Part shown: piece after piece, positions 36,920 to 45,211 of the stretch | How positions within the stretch are numbered: position 1 is the stretch's first letter | Layout: each line of letters begins with the position of its first letter | NCBI GenBank assembly: GCA_041743975.1 | Contig: JBGTLT010000220.1 | Coordinates: 30,936-94,935 of the forward strand | Source of the DNA: JTS-RE37 sp041743975 | GTDB taxonomy: Bacteria > Bacteroidota > Bacteroidia > Flavobacteriales > Flavobacteriaceae | Length of the DNA: 64,000 bases | Direction of reading: 5' to 3' | Notes under the pieces: model-generated | What the model saw: the letters and a program-made list of their open reading frames with translations, nothing else | Told to the model about the DNA's origin: nothing | The model's database searches: none | Position numbers and translations under genes: made by a program

Positions 36920-38866
36920 ATGAGGCATAGTAACAGAAAAAAATACGCGATCCTTTTCCTGCTGACGGCTGCTATGGCGTATGGGCAGGATAATAAGTCG
37001 AGGGCTGATGAATTGTTTTTTGAATATGCCTATAAGGATGCCATCAGCGAATATTATAAGGAGATGAACCAGGCACCGCTGACAAATGTACAGCAATTGA
37101 ACCTGGCCGACTCATTTTTAAAAATCGGAAACTATAAAGAGGCTTCTGAACGGTACCTGGAAGTTTACAAGGCAGACTCCACTATGTCTGATCACCATTT
37201 CAACAAAATGCTCCAGGCCATGGTTAAAATATCCGGAAGGGAAGGTGCACGTGCTTTTTTGGCTGCCCAATCTAAAGAATTGGCCCCGGAATTGCTGGAG
37301 AATGCAGATTTTAATTATGAGTTGTTGCAAGCCGGGAAATCAGGCAATCCGGACATCAGGATTTTCAATATCAATGCCAATAGTGCGCAGGCCGATTTTT
37401 CCCCCGCATTCTATGGGGATAAATTTCTTTTTAGCAGCGGCAGGCCCATAACGAACAAAAAGAAAAAGGACACTTCCCTGGAAGGGTATTTGGATATTTA
37501 TGTGGCAAAAGTGGGTTTAGGCGGCCAAATTGTGAATCCCAACCCCTTCACCGGGATCCCCGATTCCCCTTTTCATGAAGCCACTCCCTATTATTCACAG
37601 GAACTCAATACCCTCTTCTATATACTCTCCAATGCAAACAACGGAAAACTTACCTTCAATGACAATGGAAAAAATTCATTGGCCCTGGGAATGGCTGAGG
37701 GAAATGGCACCTTCCGGTATTTACTGCGCGATTTAAGCACCTCATTTTACTATCCCTTCTATGATGCGGAAAACAGCAAGCTATACTTTGCTGCCAATTT
37801 TGAAGACAGCTTTGGAGGCACCGATATTTATTATGTTTCTACCAACAATGGGCTGATCATGTCCTCCCCTGTCAACCTGGGTCCCCGTATCAATACACCC
37901 GGGAATGAGATAGCCCCGTTTATATTTGAGAACAGTTTCTATTTTTCTTCCGATGTTTTCTTTGGCATGGGGGGAATGGATATTTATAAATCGGAAATGG
38001 GGGAGGAAGGCTTTTTCAGTATCCCTGTCAACCTCGGGAATACGATCAATTCCGAGGAAGATGATTTCGGTTTTATTGTCAAGAAAAGCAAGGAAGGATT
38101 GCTTGGCTATTTTTCCTCCAACCGGAAGGACGGGAAAGGTGAGGATGACATCTACGGCTTTTTGGCAAAGGAAAAACCAGGTATTAAGACATTGGTACTA
38201 AGGGGAGAGATCACCAGGCTGAATTCGGTGGAAGTCCTTCCGAAGGTATCCGTAAAATTGCTGGATGCTGAAAACAACCTCATTAAGGAGGTATATTCCA
38301 ACGCAGACGGAGCATACTGGGCAGAGGTCCCCTGGAGGGATCAGGTCAATCTGCAGGTTTCAAAAAGTCGGTATTCACTCTTTAACCAGGTTCTGGATAG
38401 TGCCGCTTTGAAGGAAGTGCAAAAAAACAACAATTTACTGAACATCAACCTCGCCCTGCTGGAAGACCTGGTCCAGGAAAAAGAAGATCAGCCGGTCATA
38501 AAAATGAATAAATTCTTTTTTGACCCTTCCGGTTATGCGATTACCCCTGAAATTGCCGCAGAGTTGGATAAGGTAGCGGATGCGGTCAGCAAATTCCCCC
38601 AGTTGCAATTACGACTTGAGGCCCATACGGATAGTCGGGGAAGCAGTGCAGCAAATTTAAAGCTGTCACAGCGAAGGGCGGATGCCATGAAGAAATACCT
38701 GTTGGATAAGGGGGTCCCTTCCTCCAATATCCCATTTAGCGTGGGGTATGGGGAGGATAAGATCACCAATAATTGCAAGGATGGTGTTTACTGTCTCGAG
38801 ATATTGCACAAACAGAACGAAAGGCAGTGGATAATAGTTCTCAACTACGACCTTTTGAACCAATAA
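36920..38866 (+). CDS. OmpA family protein with TPR and PD40 repeats (PorE-like)
   Basis: 648 residues: signal peptide (KKYAILFLLTAAMAYGQ), TPR-like helices (about 25-110; NLADSFLKIGNYKEASERYL), a WD40/PD40 beta-propeller region (about 150-420; DKFLFSSGRP, ENSKLYFAANFEDSFGGTDI, LGYFSSNRKDGKGEDDIYGF), a carboxypeptidase-regulatory-like beta domain (about 425-510) and a C-terminal OmpA peptidoglycan-binding domain (about 540-648; LRLEAHTDSRGSSAANLKLS, RRADAMKKYL). This order matches PorE-type proteins that tie type IX components to peptidoglycan. It completes a three-gene cargo/SprF/OmpA operon. Confidence 0.93.
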   Translation: MRHSNRKKYAILFLLTAAMAYGQDNKSRADELFFEYAYKDAISEYYKEMNQAPLTNVQQLNLADSFLKIGNYKEASERYLEVYKADSTMSDHHFNKMLQAMVKISGREGARAFLAAQSKELAPELLENADFNYELLQAGKSGNPDIRIFNINANSAQADFSPAFYGDKFLFSSGRPITNKKKKDTSLEGYLDIYVAKVGLGGQIVNPNPFTGIPDSPFHEATPYYSQELNTLFYILSNANNGKLTFNDNGKNSLALGMAEGNGTFRYLLRDLSTSFYYPFYDAENSKLYFAANFEDSFGGTDIYYVSTNNGLIMSSPVNLGPRINTPGNEIAPFIFENSFYFSSDVFFGMGGMDIYKSEMGEEGFFSIPVNLGNTINSEEDDFGFIVKKSKEGLLGYFSSNRKDGKGEDDIYGFLAKEKPGIKTLVLRGEITRLNSVEVLPKVSVKLLDAENNLIKEVYSNADGAYWAEVPWRDQVNLQVSKSRYSLFNQVLDSAALKEVQKNNNLLNINLALLEDLVQEKEDQPVIKMNKFFFDPSGYAITPEIAAELDKVADAVSKFPQLQLRLEAHTDSRGSSAANLKLSQRRADAMKKYLLDKGVPSSNIPFSVGYGEDKITNNCKDGVYCLEILHKQNERQWIIVLNYDLLNQ

Positions 38867-38939
38867 GTCGCGCTTTCGGTTAAGCAAAACATAGCGTACT
38901 CACAGACAATTAGTTAGTGCCAGTTTACAGGTAAGCCGT

Positions 38940-38955
38940 TTTCCCATATGGGAAA
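38940..38955. promoter_or_regulatory. Perfect 16-bp palindrome before the acetate uptake operon
   Basis: TTTCCCATATGGGAAA is perfectly self-complementary. It lies 52 nt before the DUF4212 start and 73 nt after the OmpA stop, the right place for an operator controlling the symporter-acs operon. A weak -7 box (TATATTTA, 38996-39003) follows. Confidence 0.5.
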
Positions 38956-39007
38956 CTTTTTCGACACACCCTCAAGATAACAATCACAGAATACTTATAT
39001 TTAGGTC

Positions 39008-39265
39008 ATGGATAAGCCAAAAGGGGCACAGTTATACTGGCGGAAAAACCTGCAATATGTAGGCATTCTGCTGGCCCTATGGTTTTTAGTTTCCTATGGA
39101 TTTGGGATCCTTCTCAAGGATACCCTGGATGCAATTCCACTGGGAGGCTTTAAACTTGGCTTTTGGTTTGCCCAGCAGGGGGCCATCTATGTATTCGTTA
39201 TCCTGATATTCATATACGTCCGATTGATGAACAAACTGGATAGTAAATATGGCTATGACGAATAG
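39008..39265 (+). CDS. DUF4212 small subunit of a sodium/solute symporter
   Basis: 85 residues with two helices (NLQYVGILLALWFLVSYGFG, FWFAQQGAIYVFVILIFIYV). The opening AQLYWRKNLQYVGILLALWF and FKLGFWFAQQGAIYVFVILI are typical of DUF4212, which is regularly encoded right before a particular group of acetate/solute symporters and is thought to be their small subunit. The large subunit starts 28 nt downstream. Confidence 0.92.
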   Translation: MDKPKGAQLYWRKNLQYVGILLALWFLVSYGFGILLKDTLDAIPLGGFKLGFWFAQQGAIYVFVILIFIYVRLMNKLDSKYGYDE

Positions 39266-39293
39266 GAAAACCCAATCAAACAGCCACTGAATT

Positions 39294-40985
39294 ATGGATG
39301 TTCAAACCTGGACCTATATTATCGTAGGCCTCACTTTTGCCCTGTATATCGCGATTGCCATTCTGTCTCGTGCGGGTTCAACCAATGAATTTTATATTGC
39401 AGGAGGGGGTGTTTCCCCCCTTGCGAACGGGCTGGCTACTGCAGCAGACTGGATGTCAGCCGCCTCATTCCTGGGTATGGCCGGGTTAATATCCTTTAGT
39501 GGGTATGATGGTTCGGTATACCTGATGGGGTGGACCGGCGGATATGTCCTGCTCGCCTTGTTGCTGGCACCCTACCTTCGTAAATTCGGGAAATTCACGG
39601 TGCCCGACTTTATCGGGGACCGTTATTATTCCAACGTGGCCCGGACGGTCGCCGTGATATGTGCCCTGCTCGTTTCCTTTACATATGTGGCGGGGCAAAT
39701 GCGGGGGGTTGGCCTGGTGTTTTCCAGGTTCCTGGAAGTGCCTATCAATACAGGGGTATTGATAGGAATGGTCATCGTACTTTTTTATGCGGTGCTCGGG
39801 GGCATGAAAGGGATAACGTATACACAGGTGGCACAGTATTGCGTTCTCATTTTTGCCTTCATGGTCCCTGCCATCTTTATCTCCATTCAAATGACCGGTA
39901 ACCCGGTCCCGCAATTGGGGATGGGCAGCAATGTGCTCGGCGAGGGAGTCTCCCTGCTCGATAAGCTGGATGGCCTTACATCAGACCTCGGATTCGACCG
40001 GTATACCGATGGTTCCAAACCCATGATAGATGTATTCTTTATAACAGCCGCCCTGATGGTTGGAACCGCAGGCTTACCGCATGTGATCGTCCGGTTCTTT
40101 ACGGTCCCGAAGGTACGGGATGCCCGAAAATCCGCAGGCTATGCGTTGCTGTTTATCGCCATACTCTATACAACGGCTCCCGCGATTGCCGTTTTTGCCC
40201 GAACCAACCTTATTGAAACTGTCAGCAACAAGGCCTATGCCAGTATGCCGGCCTGGTTTTCCAAATGGGAAACTACAGGCCTTATCAAATTTGATGATAA
40301 AAACGGGGATGGCATTATTCAGTATGTAGGGGATGAGAACGCCAATGAACTCACCGTGGATGCAGATATCATGGTGCTGGCCAATCCGGAAATTGCCAAA
40401 CTGCCCAATTGGGTGATTGCACTTGTGGCGGCTGGTGGCCTGGCTGCGGCGCTGTCAACAGCGGCAGGCTTGCTCCTTGTAATCTCCACCTCCATTTCCC
40501 ATGACCTGATAAAGAAACAGATAAAACCGGATATATCGGATAAGGGGGAATTGATCGCTGCCCGTTTGTCTGCCGTTGTTGCAGTGGGGGTAGCCGGTTA
40601 CTTTGGTATTAACCCCCCGGATTTTGTGGCTGCGACAGTAGCACTCGCCTTTGGCCTGGCGGCTGCCTCCTTTTTTCCGGCCATCATCATGGGGATTTTT
40701 TATAAAAAGATGAACAAGGAAGGGGCCATATCAGGAATGGTTGTGGGAATCATAGCAATGTTGTTCTATATGCTGAAGTTTAAGTTTGAAATGTTCGGGG
40801 GAGGTACTGAAAAGGACTGGTGGTTTGGAATTTCTCCTGAAGGTTTTGGAACGGTGGCCATGTTGCTTAACTTTATGGTATCCCTCCTGGTCTCCCGATT
40901 TACCCCGGATCCTCCTCAGGAAGTGCAGGAAATTGTGGAGCACATCCGGATACCCGGAGGGACCGGAATCCCTCCCGTGCATTGA
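39294..40985 (+). CDS. Sodium:solute symporter, acetate permease-like
   Basis: 563 residues with about 13 helices. SSS-family features: helix 1 TWTYIIVGLTFALYIAIAIL, the signature EFYIAGGGVSPLANGLATAADWMSAASFLG (positions about 34-64), and GLPHVIVRFFTVPKVRDARKSAG in the middle. The pairing with DUF4212 and with acs 30 nt downstream points to acetate (or a related short carboxylate) uptake with sodium. The sequence has the long central loop with DKNGDGIIQYVGDEN that I associate with this subgroup. Confidence 0.92.
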   Translation: MDVQTWTYIIVGLTFALYIAIAILSRAGSTNEFYIAGGGVSPLANGLATAADWMSAASFLGMAGLISFSGYDGSVYLMGWTGGYVLLALLLAPYLRKFGKFTVPDFIGDRYYSNVARTVAVICALLVSFTYVAGQMRGVGLVFSRFLEVPINTGVLIGMVIVLFYAVLGGMKGITYTQVAQYCVLIFAFMVPAIFISIQMTGNPVPQLGMGSNVLGEGVSLLDKLDGLTSDLGFDRYTDGSKPMIDVFFITAALMVGTAGLPHVIVRFFTVPKVRDARKSAGYALLFIAILYTTAPAIAVFARTNLIETVSNKAYASMPAWFSKWETTGLIKFDDKNGDGIIQYVGDENANELTVDADIMVLANPEIAKLPNWVIALVAAGGLAAALSTAAGLLLVISTSISHDLIKKQIKPDISDKGELIAARLSAVVAVGVAGYFGINPPDFVAATVALAFGLAAASFFPAIIMGIFYKKMNKEGAISGMVVGIIAMLFYMLKFKFEMFGGGTEKDWWFGISPEGFGTVAMLLNFMVSLLVSRFTPDPPQEVQEIVEHIRIPGGTGIPPVH

Positions 40986-41015
40986 CAGGAATATTGGCCT
41001 CTTGAAATCAATAGT

Positions 41016-42923
41016 ATGAGTAATTATCACATAAAACATTTAGAGGAGTACTTCCAGGTTTACCGGAAGTCCGTACGGGATCCGGAAAGTTTCTGGGAAG
41101 AGATAGCGGAAGAGCATTTCGTATGGCGTAAAAAATGGGATAAGATCCTGAGATGGGACTTTTCCAAACCCGAGATAAAATGGTTTGAAGGGGCTTCATT
41201 GAACATAACCGAGAATTGCCTGGACCGGCATTTGCCCACACGGGGAGAGCAGACTGCCTTGCTTTTTGAGCCAAACGACCCGAACGAAGAAGCACAGCAT
41301 ATTACCTACCGGCAATTGCATGAAAAGGTATGCAGGATGTCGAATGTGCTGAAGGAACACGGTATAGGCAAAGGTGACCGCGTGTGCATCTATTTGCCGA
41401 TGATCCCTGAACTTGCAATCTCCCTCCTGGCTTGTGCGCGGATCGGAGCAATCCATTCCGTCGTATTTGCCGGGTTTTCTGCCCATGCCCTGGCTACACG
41501 GATCAATGATTGTGACTGCAAACTTGTTCTGACAGCAGATGGATCCTATCGGGGAAACAAAACCATCGATCTGAAAAGTATTGTGGATGAGGCAATGAAG
41601 GATTGCCCCGGAATTGAAAAAGTCCTGGTAGTAAACCGGACGGGGGGTAAGGTCAGGATGCAGGAAGGGCGCGATTTATGGATCCAGCCTTTGTTGGATA
41701 TAGCCTATTCGGATTGCGTTGCGGAGATCATGGATGCCGAAGACCCCCTGTTTATATTGTACACTTCGGGGTCTACCGGGAAGCCAAAAGGGATGGTGCA
41801 CAGCTGCGCAGGCTATATGGTGTACACCGCCTACACTTTTAAAAACATATTTCAATACCGGGATAAGGATGTCTTTTGGTGTACGGCCGACATTGGCTGG
41901 ATCACCGGGCATTCCTATATTGTATATGGCCCGCTTGCCAATGGCGCTACTTCCGTTCTATTTGAAGGGGTGCCTTCCTATCCGGACTATAGCCGTTTCT
42001 GGGAGGTGGTAGAGAAGCACAAGGTTAATCAGTTTTATACAGCTCCAACCGCTATCAGGGCCTTGGCCAAGGAAGGCTTACAATTCGTAGAGCAACACGA
42101 CCTGTCTTCCCTGAAGATCCTGGGGACAGTTGGGGAGCCCATTAATGAAGAGGCCTGGCATTGGTACAACAACAATATAGGGAAGGGAAAAAGCCCGATT
42201 GTGGATACCTGGTGGCAAACTGAAACAGGCGGGATTATGATCTCTCCCATACCCTATGTAACGCCAACAACCCCAACTTATGCCACACTTCCGTTTATTG
42301 GGGTACAACCTGCATTGATGGATGATGAGGGCATAGAGATCAGGGGAAACCAGGTAAGCGGCCGATTATGTATTAAATTTCCATGGCCTTCCATTGCCAG
42401 GACCATCTGGGGGGATCATGACAGGTACCGGGACACCTATTTCAAAGCTTTTAAGGGAATGTATTTTACGGGGGACGGTGCATTGCGGGATGCCGTTGGC
42501 TATTATCGTATAACTGGCAGGGTGGATGATGTGATCATCGTATCAGGCCACAACCTGGGAACGGCGCCTATTGAGGATGCCATCAATGAGCATCCGGCTG
42601 TTGCCGAATCAGCCATTGTTGGTTTCCCCCATGATATAAAAGGCAATGCCCTGTATGGTTTTGTAATCCTTAAGGAAACGGGTATGGGCCGGGACAGGTT
42701 AAATCTTAAAAAGGAGATAAACCAGCAAATCACCGAACAGATCGGACCCATAGCCAAACTCGATAAGATTCAGTTTGTATCCGGGTTGCCTAAAACCCGC
42801 AGCGGGAAGATCATGCGGCGGATCCTTCGCAAAATAGCCGGCAAGGATACAGATAACATGGGCGATATCAGCACCTTGCTGAACCCTGAGGTTGTCCGTG
42901 AAATCATGGATAACGCGCTGTGA
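41016..42923 (+). CDS. acs: Acetyl-CoA synthetase (acetate-CoA ligase)
   Basis: 635 residues. The enzyme activates acetate with ATP and CoA. Motifs: P-loop YTSGSTGKPKGMVHS (about 249-263), WWQTETGG (about 397), the hinge/A8 region YRITGRVDDVIIVSGHNLGT and the C-terminal KTRSGKIMRR with Lys598, the conserved lysine that is acetylated to switch Acs off in other bacteria. With the upstream symporter it forms an acetate scavenging operon. It ends 82 nt before the convergent Nramp gene. Confidence 0.96.
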   Translation: MSNYHIKHLEEYFQVYRKSVRDPESFWEEIAEEHFVWRKKWDKILRWDFSKPEIKWFEGASLNITENCLDRHLPTRGEQTALLFEPNDPNEEAQHITYRQLHEKVCRMSNVLKEHGIGKGDRVCIYLPMIPELAISLLACARIGAIHSVVFAGFSAHALATRINDCDCKLVLTADGSYRGNKTIDLKSIVDEAMKDCPGIEKVLVVNRTGGKVRMQEGRDLWIQPLLDIAYSDCVAEIMDAEDPLFILYTSGSTGKPKGMVHSCAGYMVYTAYTFKNIFQYRDKDVFWCTADIGWITGHSYIVYGPLANGATSVLFEGVPSYPDYSRFWEVVEKHKVNQFYTAPTAIRALAKEGLQFVEQHDLSSLKILGTVGEPINEEAWHWYNNNIGKGKSPIVDTWWQTETGGIMISPIPYVTPTTPTYATLPFIGVQPALMDDEGIEIRGNQVSGRLCIKFPWPSIARTIWGDHDRYRDTYFKAFKGMYFTGDGALRDAVGYYRITGRVDDVIIVSGHNLGTAPIEDAINEHPAVAESAIVGFPHDIKGNALYGFVILKETGMGRDRLNLKKEINQQITEQIGPIAKLDKIQFVSGLPKTRSGKIMRRILRKIAGKDTDNMGDISTLLNPEVVREIMDNAL

Positions 42924-43005
42924 TCAAATTATAGGATGCTGCAGCCGTGAAGCTGCTTCCCGGTGGCCGCCTGGGATCTTTAATCCACCTGGGTAGCTGA
43001 CCTAT

Positions 43006-44259
43006 TCACTGCAACAATACGATCCAGCAATAATAAGCCGCGAAAAGCGACAGGAAGAGGATCCCCGCATAGGTAAGCATCCGGAGCACCCTTTTTGGAC
43101 GTTGTGCAGGGTGGATATCGGGGCTCATCACATTCTTCAGGTTCATATATCCAACAACCGGTGCCAATACGAAGGAAATGAAAGTGGCCAGGGCAACAAG
43201 GGTCCCCATATTGGCACTGAAAGCCGAAAGTACCATATAATTTACCACTGCCAGGATCAATACCCCCGCTGCAAATTGCCATCTCCTGTCATATTGCTTC
43301 CGAACAGGTGACAACAGGCCCAGTATATCAAGGCTGACCCGTGCGATGGCATCGTGGGCGGTCATACAAGTGCTGAACATGGTGGCAAAGGCAGAAACCG
43401 CAATAAATGGGTAGGCCCAGATACCAATATGCGTGGTAAACAACTGAACAACCTGGTCCGCAAAGGTGACCGCATTGTCACTGAGTTCCGTATGGGTGCC
43501 ATACAAGGTCATGGTTCCGATGGTGAGGAAGAAAACCGCCAGGAGTGCCGTCATGAAGTAACCTGAATTAAATTCCTGGAGGGACTCCCGAAGGGTGGGT
43601 TTCCCCCCGGTTTTGTATTTCTCAATACTCCAGAGGCTTAACCAGCTGCTGGCTTCCACTGCGGTGGGCATCCAACCGATAAGCCCTATCAGGAACAGAA
43701 TGCCTGCCTCATTAAAAATAGGAGGCCTTGTAAAATTGAGTTCAGCTGCCACAGGTCCTTTGAATACCACCAGGGCCGTGGTTACAAGCAGGGCGATAAA
43801 TAAGATAGAAACCACAAATTTGAGGGATATCTCCAGGAATTTATAGCGTCCCACAATCAGGAGGGCAGATATGAAGGCGAATAACAGTAGTGCAGTAGTG
43901 CTAACGGATAGATCGGTTATGCCAAACAGGTTGATGAACAGCCCGGCGGTTACCACATAGAGCGCAGCGAGGATTGTAAATGTGGTCACCAGCGTAATAA
44001 CGGCATATAGCCATAGGTATCCTTTTCCCCGGTTAAGGTAGCCCTCAATAAGGCTCTTCCCGGTTACATTGGTATAGCGGATACCAAATTCAAAAAAGGG
44101 ATATTTCAGGACATTGGCCAGGATAATGGGGATCACCATGATCCATCCGAATTGGGCGCCGGCTTTTGTGGATAACACCAGATGCGAGGTACCAATGGCC
44201 ATACTCGCAAACAACAACCCAGGCCCCAGGTTTTTAAGGAAGGTATTTAGTTTTGTCAT
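43006..44259 (-). CDS. Nramp-family transporter with non-canonical metal site
   Basis: 417 residues from the ATG ending at 44259 (MTKLNTFLKNLGPGLLFAS), about eleven helices. It is an Nramp/SLC11 relative by overall pattern (LGPGLLFASMAIGTSHLV in helix 1, GLIGWMPTAVEASSWLSLWS in helix 6). However, the DPGN motif of helix 1 that binds Mn/Fe in true MntH is replaced by GTSH, and helix 6 has MPTAVEAS instead of MPHxxxxH. It may move another ion, or no transition metal at all; Mg-transporting Nramp relatives with altered sites are known. A nested hairpin lies in its leader (44316-44386). Confidence 0.85.
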   Translation of the reverse strand: MTKLNTFLKNLGPGLLFASMAIGTSHLVLSTKAGAQFGWIMVIPIILANVLKYPFFEFGIRYTNVTGKSLIEGYLNRGKGYLWLYAVITLVTTFTILAALYVVTAGLFINLFGITDLSVSTTALLLFAFISALLIVGRYKFLEISLKFVVSILFIALLVTTALVVFKGPVAAELNFTRPPIFNEAGILFLIGLIGWMPTAVEASSWLSLWSIEKYKTGGKPTLRESLQEFNSGYFMTALLAVFFLTIGTMTLYGTHTELSDNAVTFADQVVQLFTTHIGIWAYPFIAVSAFATMFSTCMTAHDAIARVSLDILGLLSPVRKQYDRRWQFAAGVLILAVVNYMVLSAFSANMGTLVALATFISFVLAPVVGYMNLKNVMSPDIHPAQRPKRVLRMLTYAGILFLSLFAAYYCWIVLLQ

Positions 44260-44315
44260 AGCAGGTTGCGAAATCCCCCCACTAAAATACATTTTTTCAG
44301 GCTATATGGTTTCGC

Positions 44316-44386
44316 GGAGAGGTGAAAAGAAATACAGTTCGCATTGGGTATCGGACCGTAACGTTCCGCGCTGTTTTCACGTCTCC
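44316..44386. ncRNA. Nested-hairpin element in the Nramp leader (candidate structured RNA)
   Basis: GGAGAGGTGAAAA (44316-44328) and TTTTCACGTCTCC (44374-44386) are complementary over 13 positions with one mismatch. Inside them CAG (44335-44337) faces CTG (44371-44373), CGC (44340-44342) faces GCG (44368-44370), and CGGA (44352-44355) faces TCCG (44365-44368); the last two share one base. It lies 57 nt upstream of the Nramp ATG and 17 nt after the SanA stop, both on the minus strand, so it is either a leader element or a 3'-end structure without T-run. I do not match it to a known riboswitch class. Confidence 0.45.
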
Positions 44387-44402
44387 CCACCCGTGGAGTA
44401 CA

Positions 44403-45038
44403 TCAGTCGATATCAATATGTTCCCCGTAAAACCGGGGCTGTGTATTCAGGGCAAGGTCAATGAAAACTTTTACACGTGCAAAATATTCCCGGAACCTAA
44501 CCTTATATCCCGGGCTTCCTGACAGGTCTGTCGCGTTGAAACCGATGGCTTTCAGGCCTTTTTTCTCTGCCAGGTAAATAGCCCTTTCGTTATGGAACTT
44601 TTGCGAGATTATGGTCACACTGTCCAACCCAAAAATAAACCTGGCGCGGACCATGGAATCCAGCGTGCGGAACCCGGCATAATCAAGGTATATTTTGTCT
44701 TCCGGAATACCCCCTTGCACCAGGTCCTTTTTGATTGCATGGGGTTCGTTGTAGTATCTGCTGCTATTATCACCGCTTACGAGGACAAATTCTATTTTGC
44801 GGGCCTGGTAAAGTTGAACAGTGGCATCTATCCGGTTGGTATAATAGGGGTTTAACCCGCCCACAGCCAATTTCCTGGAGGTACCCAGGACCAACCCTAC
44901 CTTATTTTCAGGTATGAGGCTGATGTCTGAATACGTCTTGCCCATCGAGTCTTGTACAATCAGTTGGTCGCAAATGAGCAACAGGAGTATTTGTGCCAGG
45001 ATAAGGGATACCATGATAATGCTGAGTTTCTTTTTCAT
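44403..45038 (-). CDS. SanA/YdcF-like DUF218 membrane protein
   Basis: 211 residues. One N-terminal membrane helix (LSIIMVSLILAQILLLLICD) and a periplasmic DUF218 domain: VGLVLGTSRKL (about 48-58), NPYYTNRIDATVQLYQARKI, VLVSGDNSSRYYNEPHAIKK and the late IISQKFHNERAIYLAEKKG. SanA of enteric bacteria affects envelope permeability and vancomycin sensitivity at high temperature; the enzymatic role of the domain is unproven. It lies upstream of the Nramp gene on the same strand with 143 nt between them. Confidence 0.9.
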   Translation of the reverse strand: MKKKLSIIMVSLILAQILLLLICDQLIVQDSMGKTYSDISLIPENKVGLVLGTSRKLAVGGLNPYYTNRIDATVQLYQARKIEFVLVSGDNSSRYYNEPHAIKKDLVQGGIPEDKIYLDYAGFRTLDSMVRARFIFGLDSVTIISQKFHNERAIYLAEKKGLKAIGFNATDLSGSPGYKVRFREYFARVKVFIDLALNTQPRFYGEHIDID

Positions 45039-45211
45039 GCCGTCAGAGGAAACCTAAAGGTATGGAAACATCAGGCAATTTTTAACATGTTTGCCTGCCA
45101 ACAATAAAATAGTGAAAATCAAGTCAATAGGATTTCCTGCAATCGGAAACCCCGTGTCAAAGTCCCGGGGAATTCTTTTGATTAAGAGTTGACGCGCTCC
45201 GGATTCCCGGG

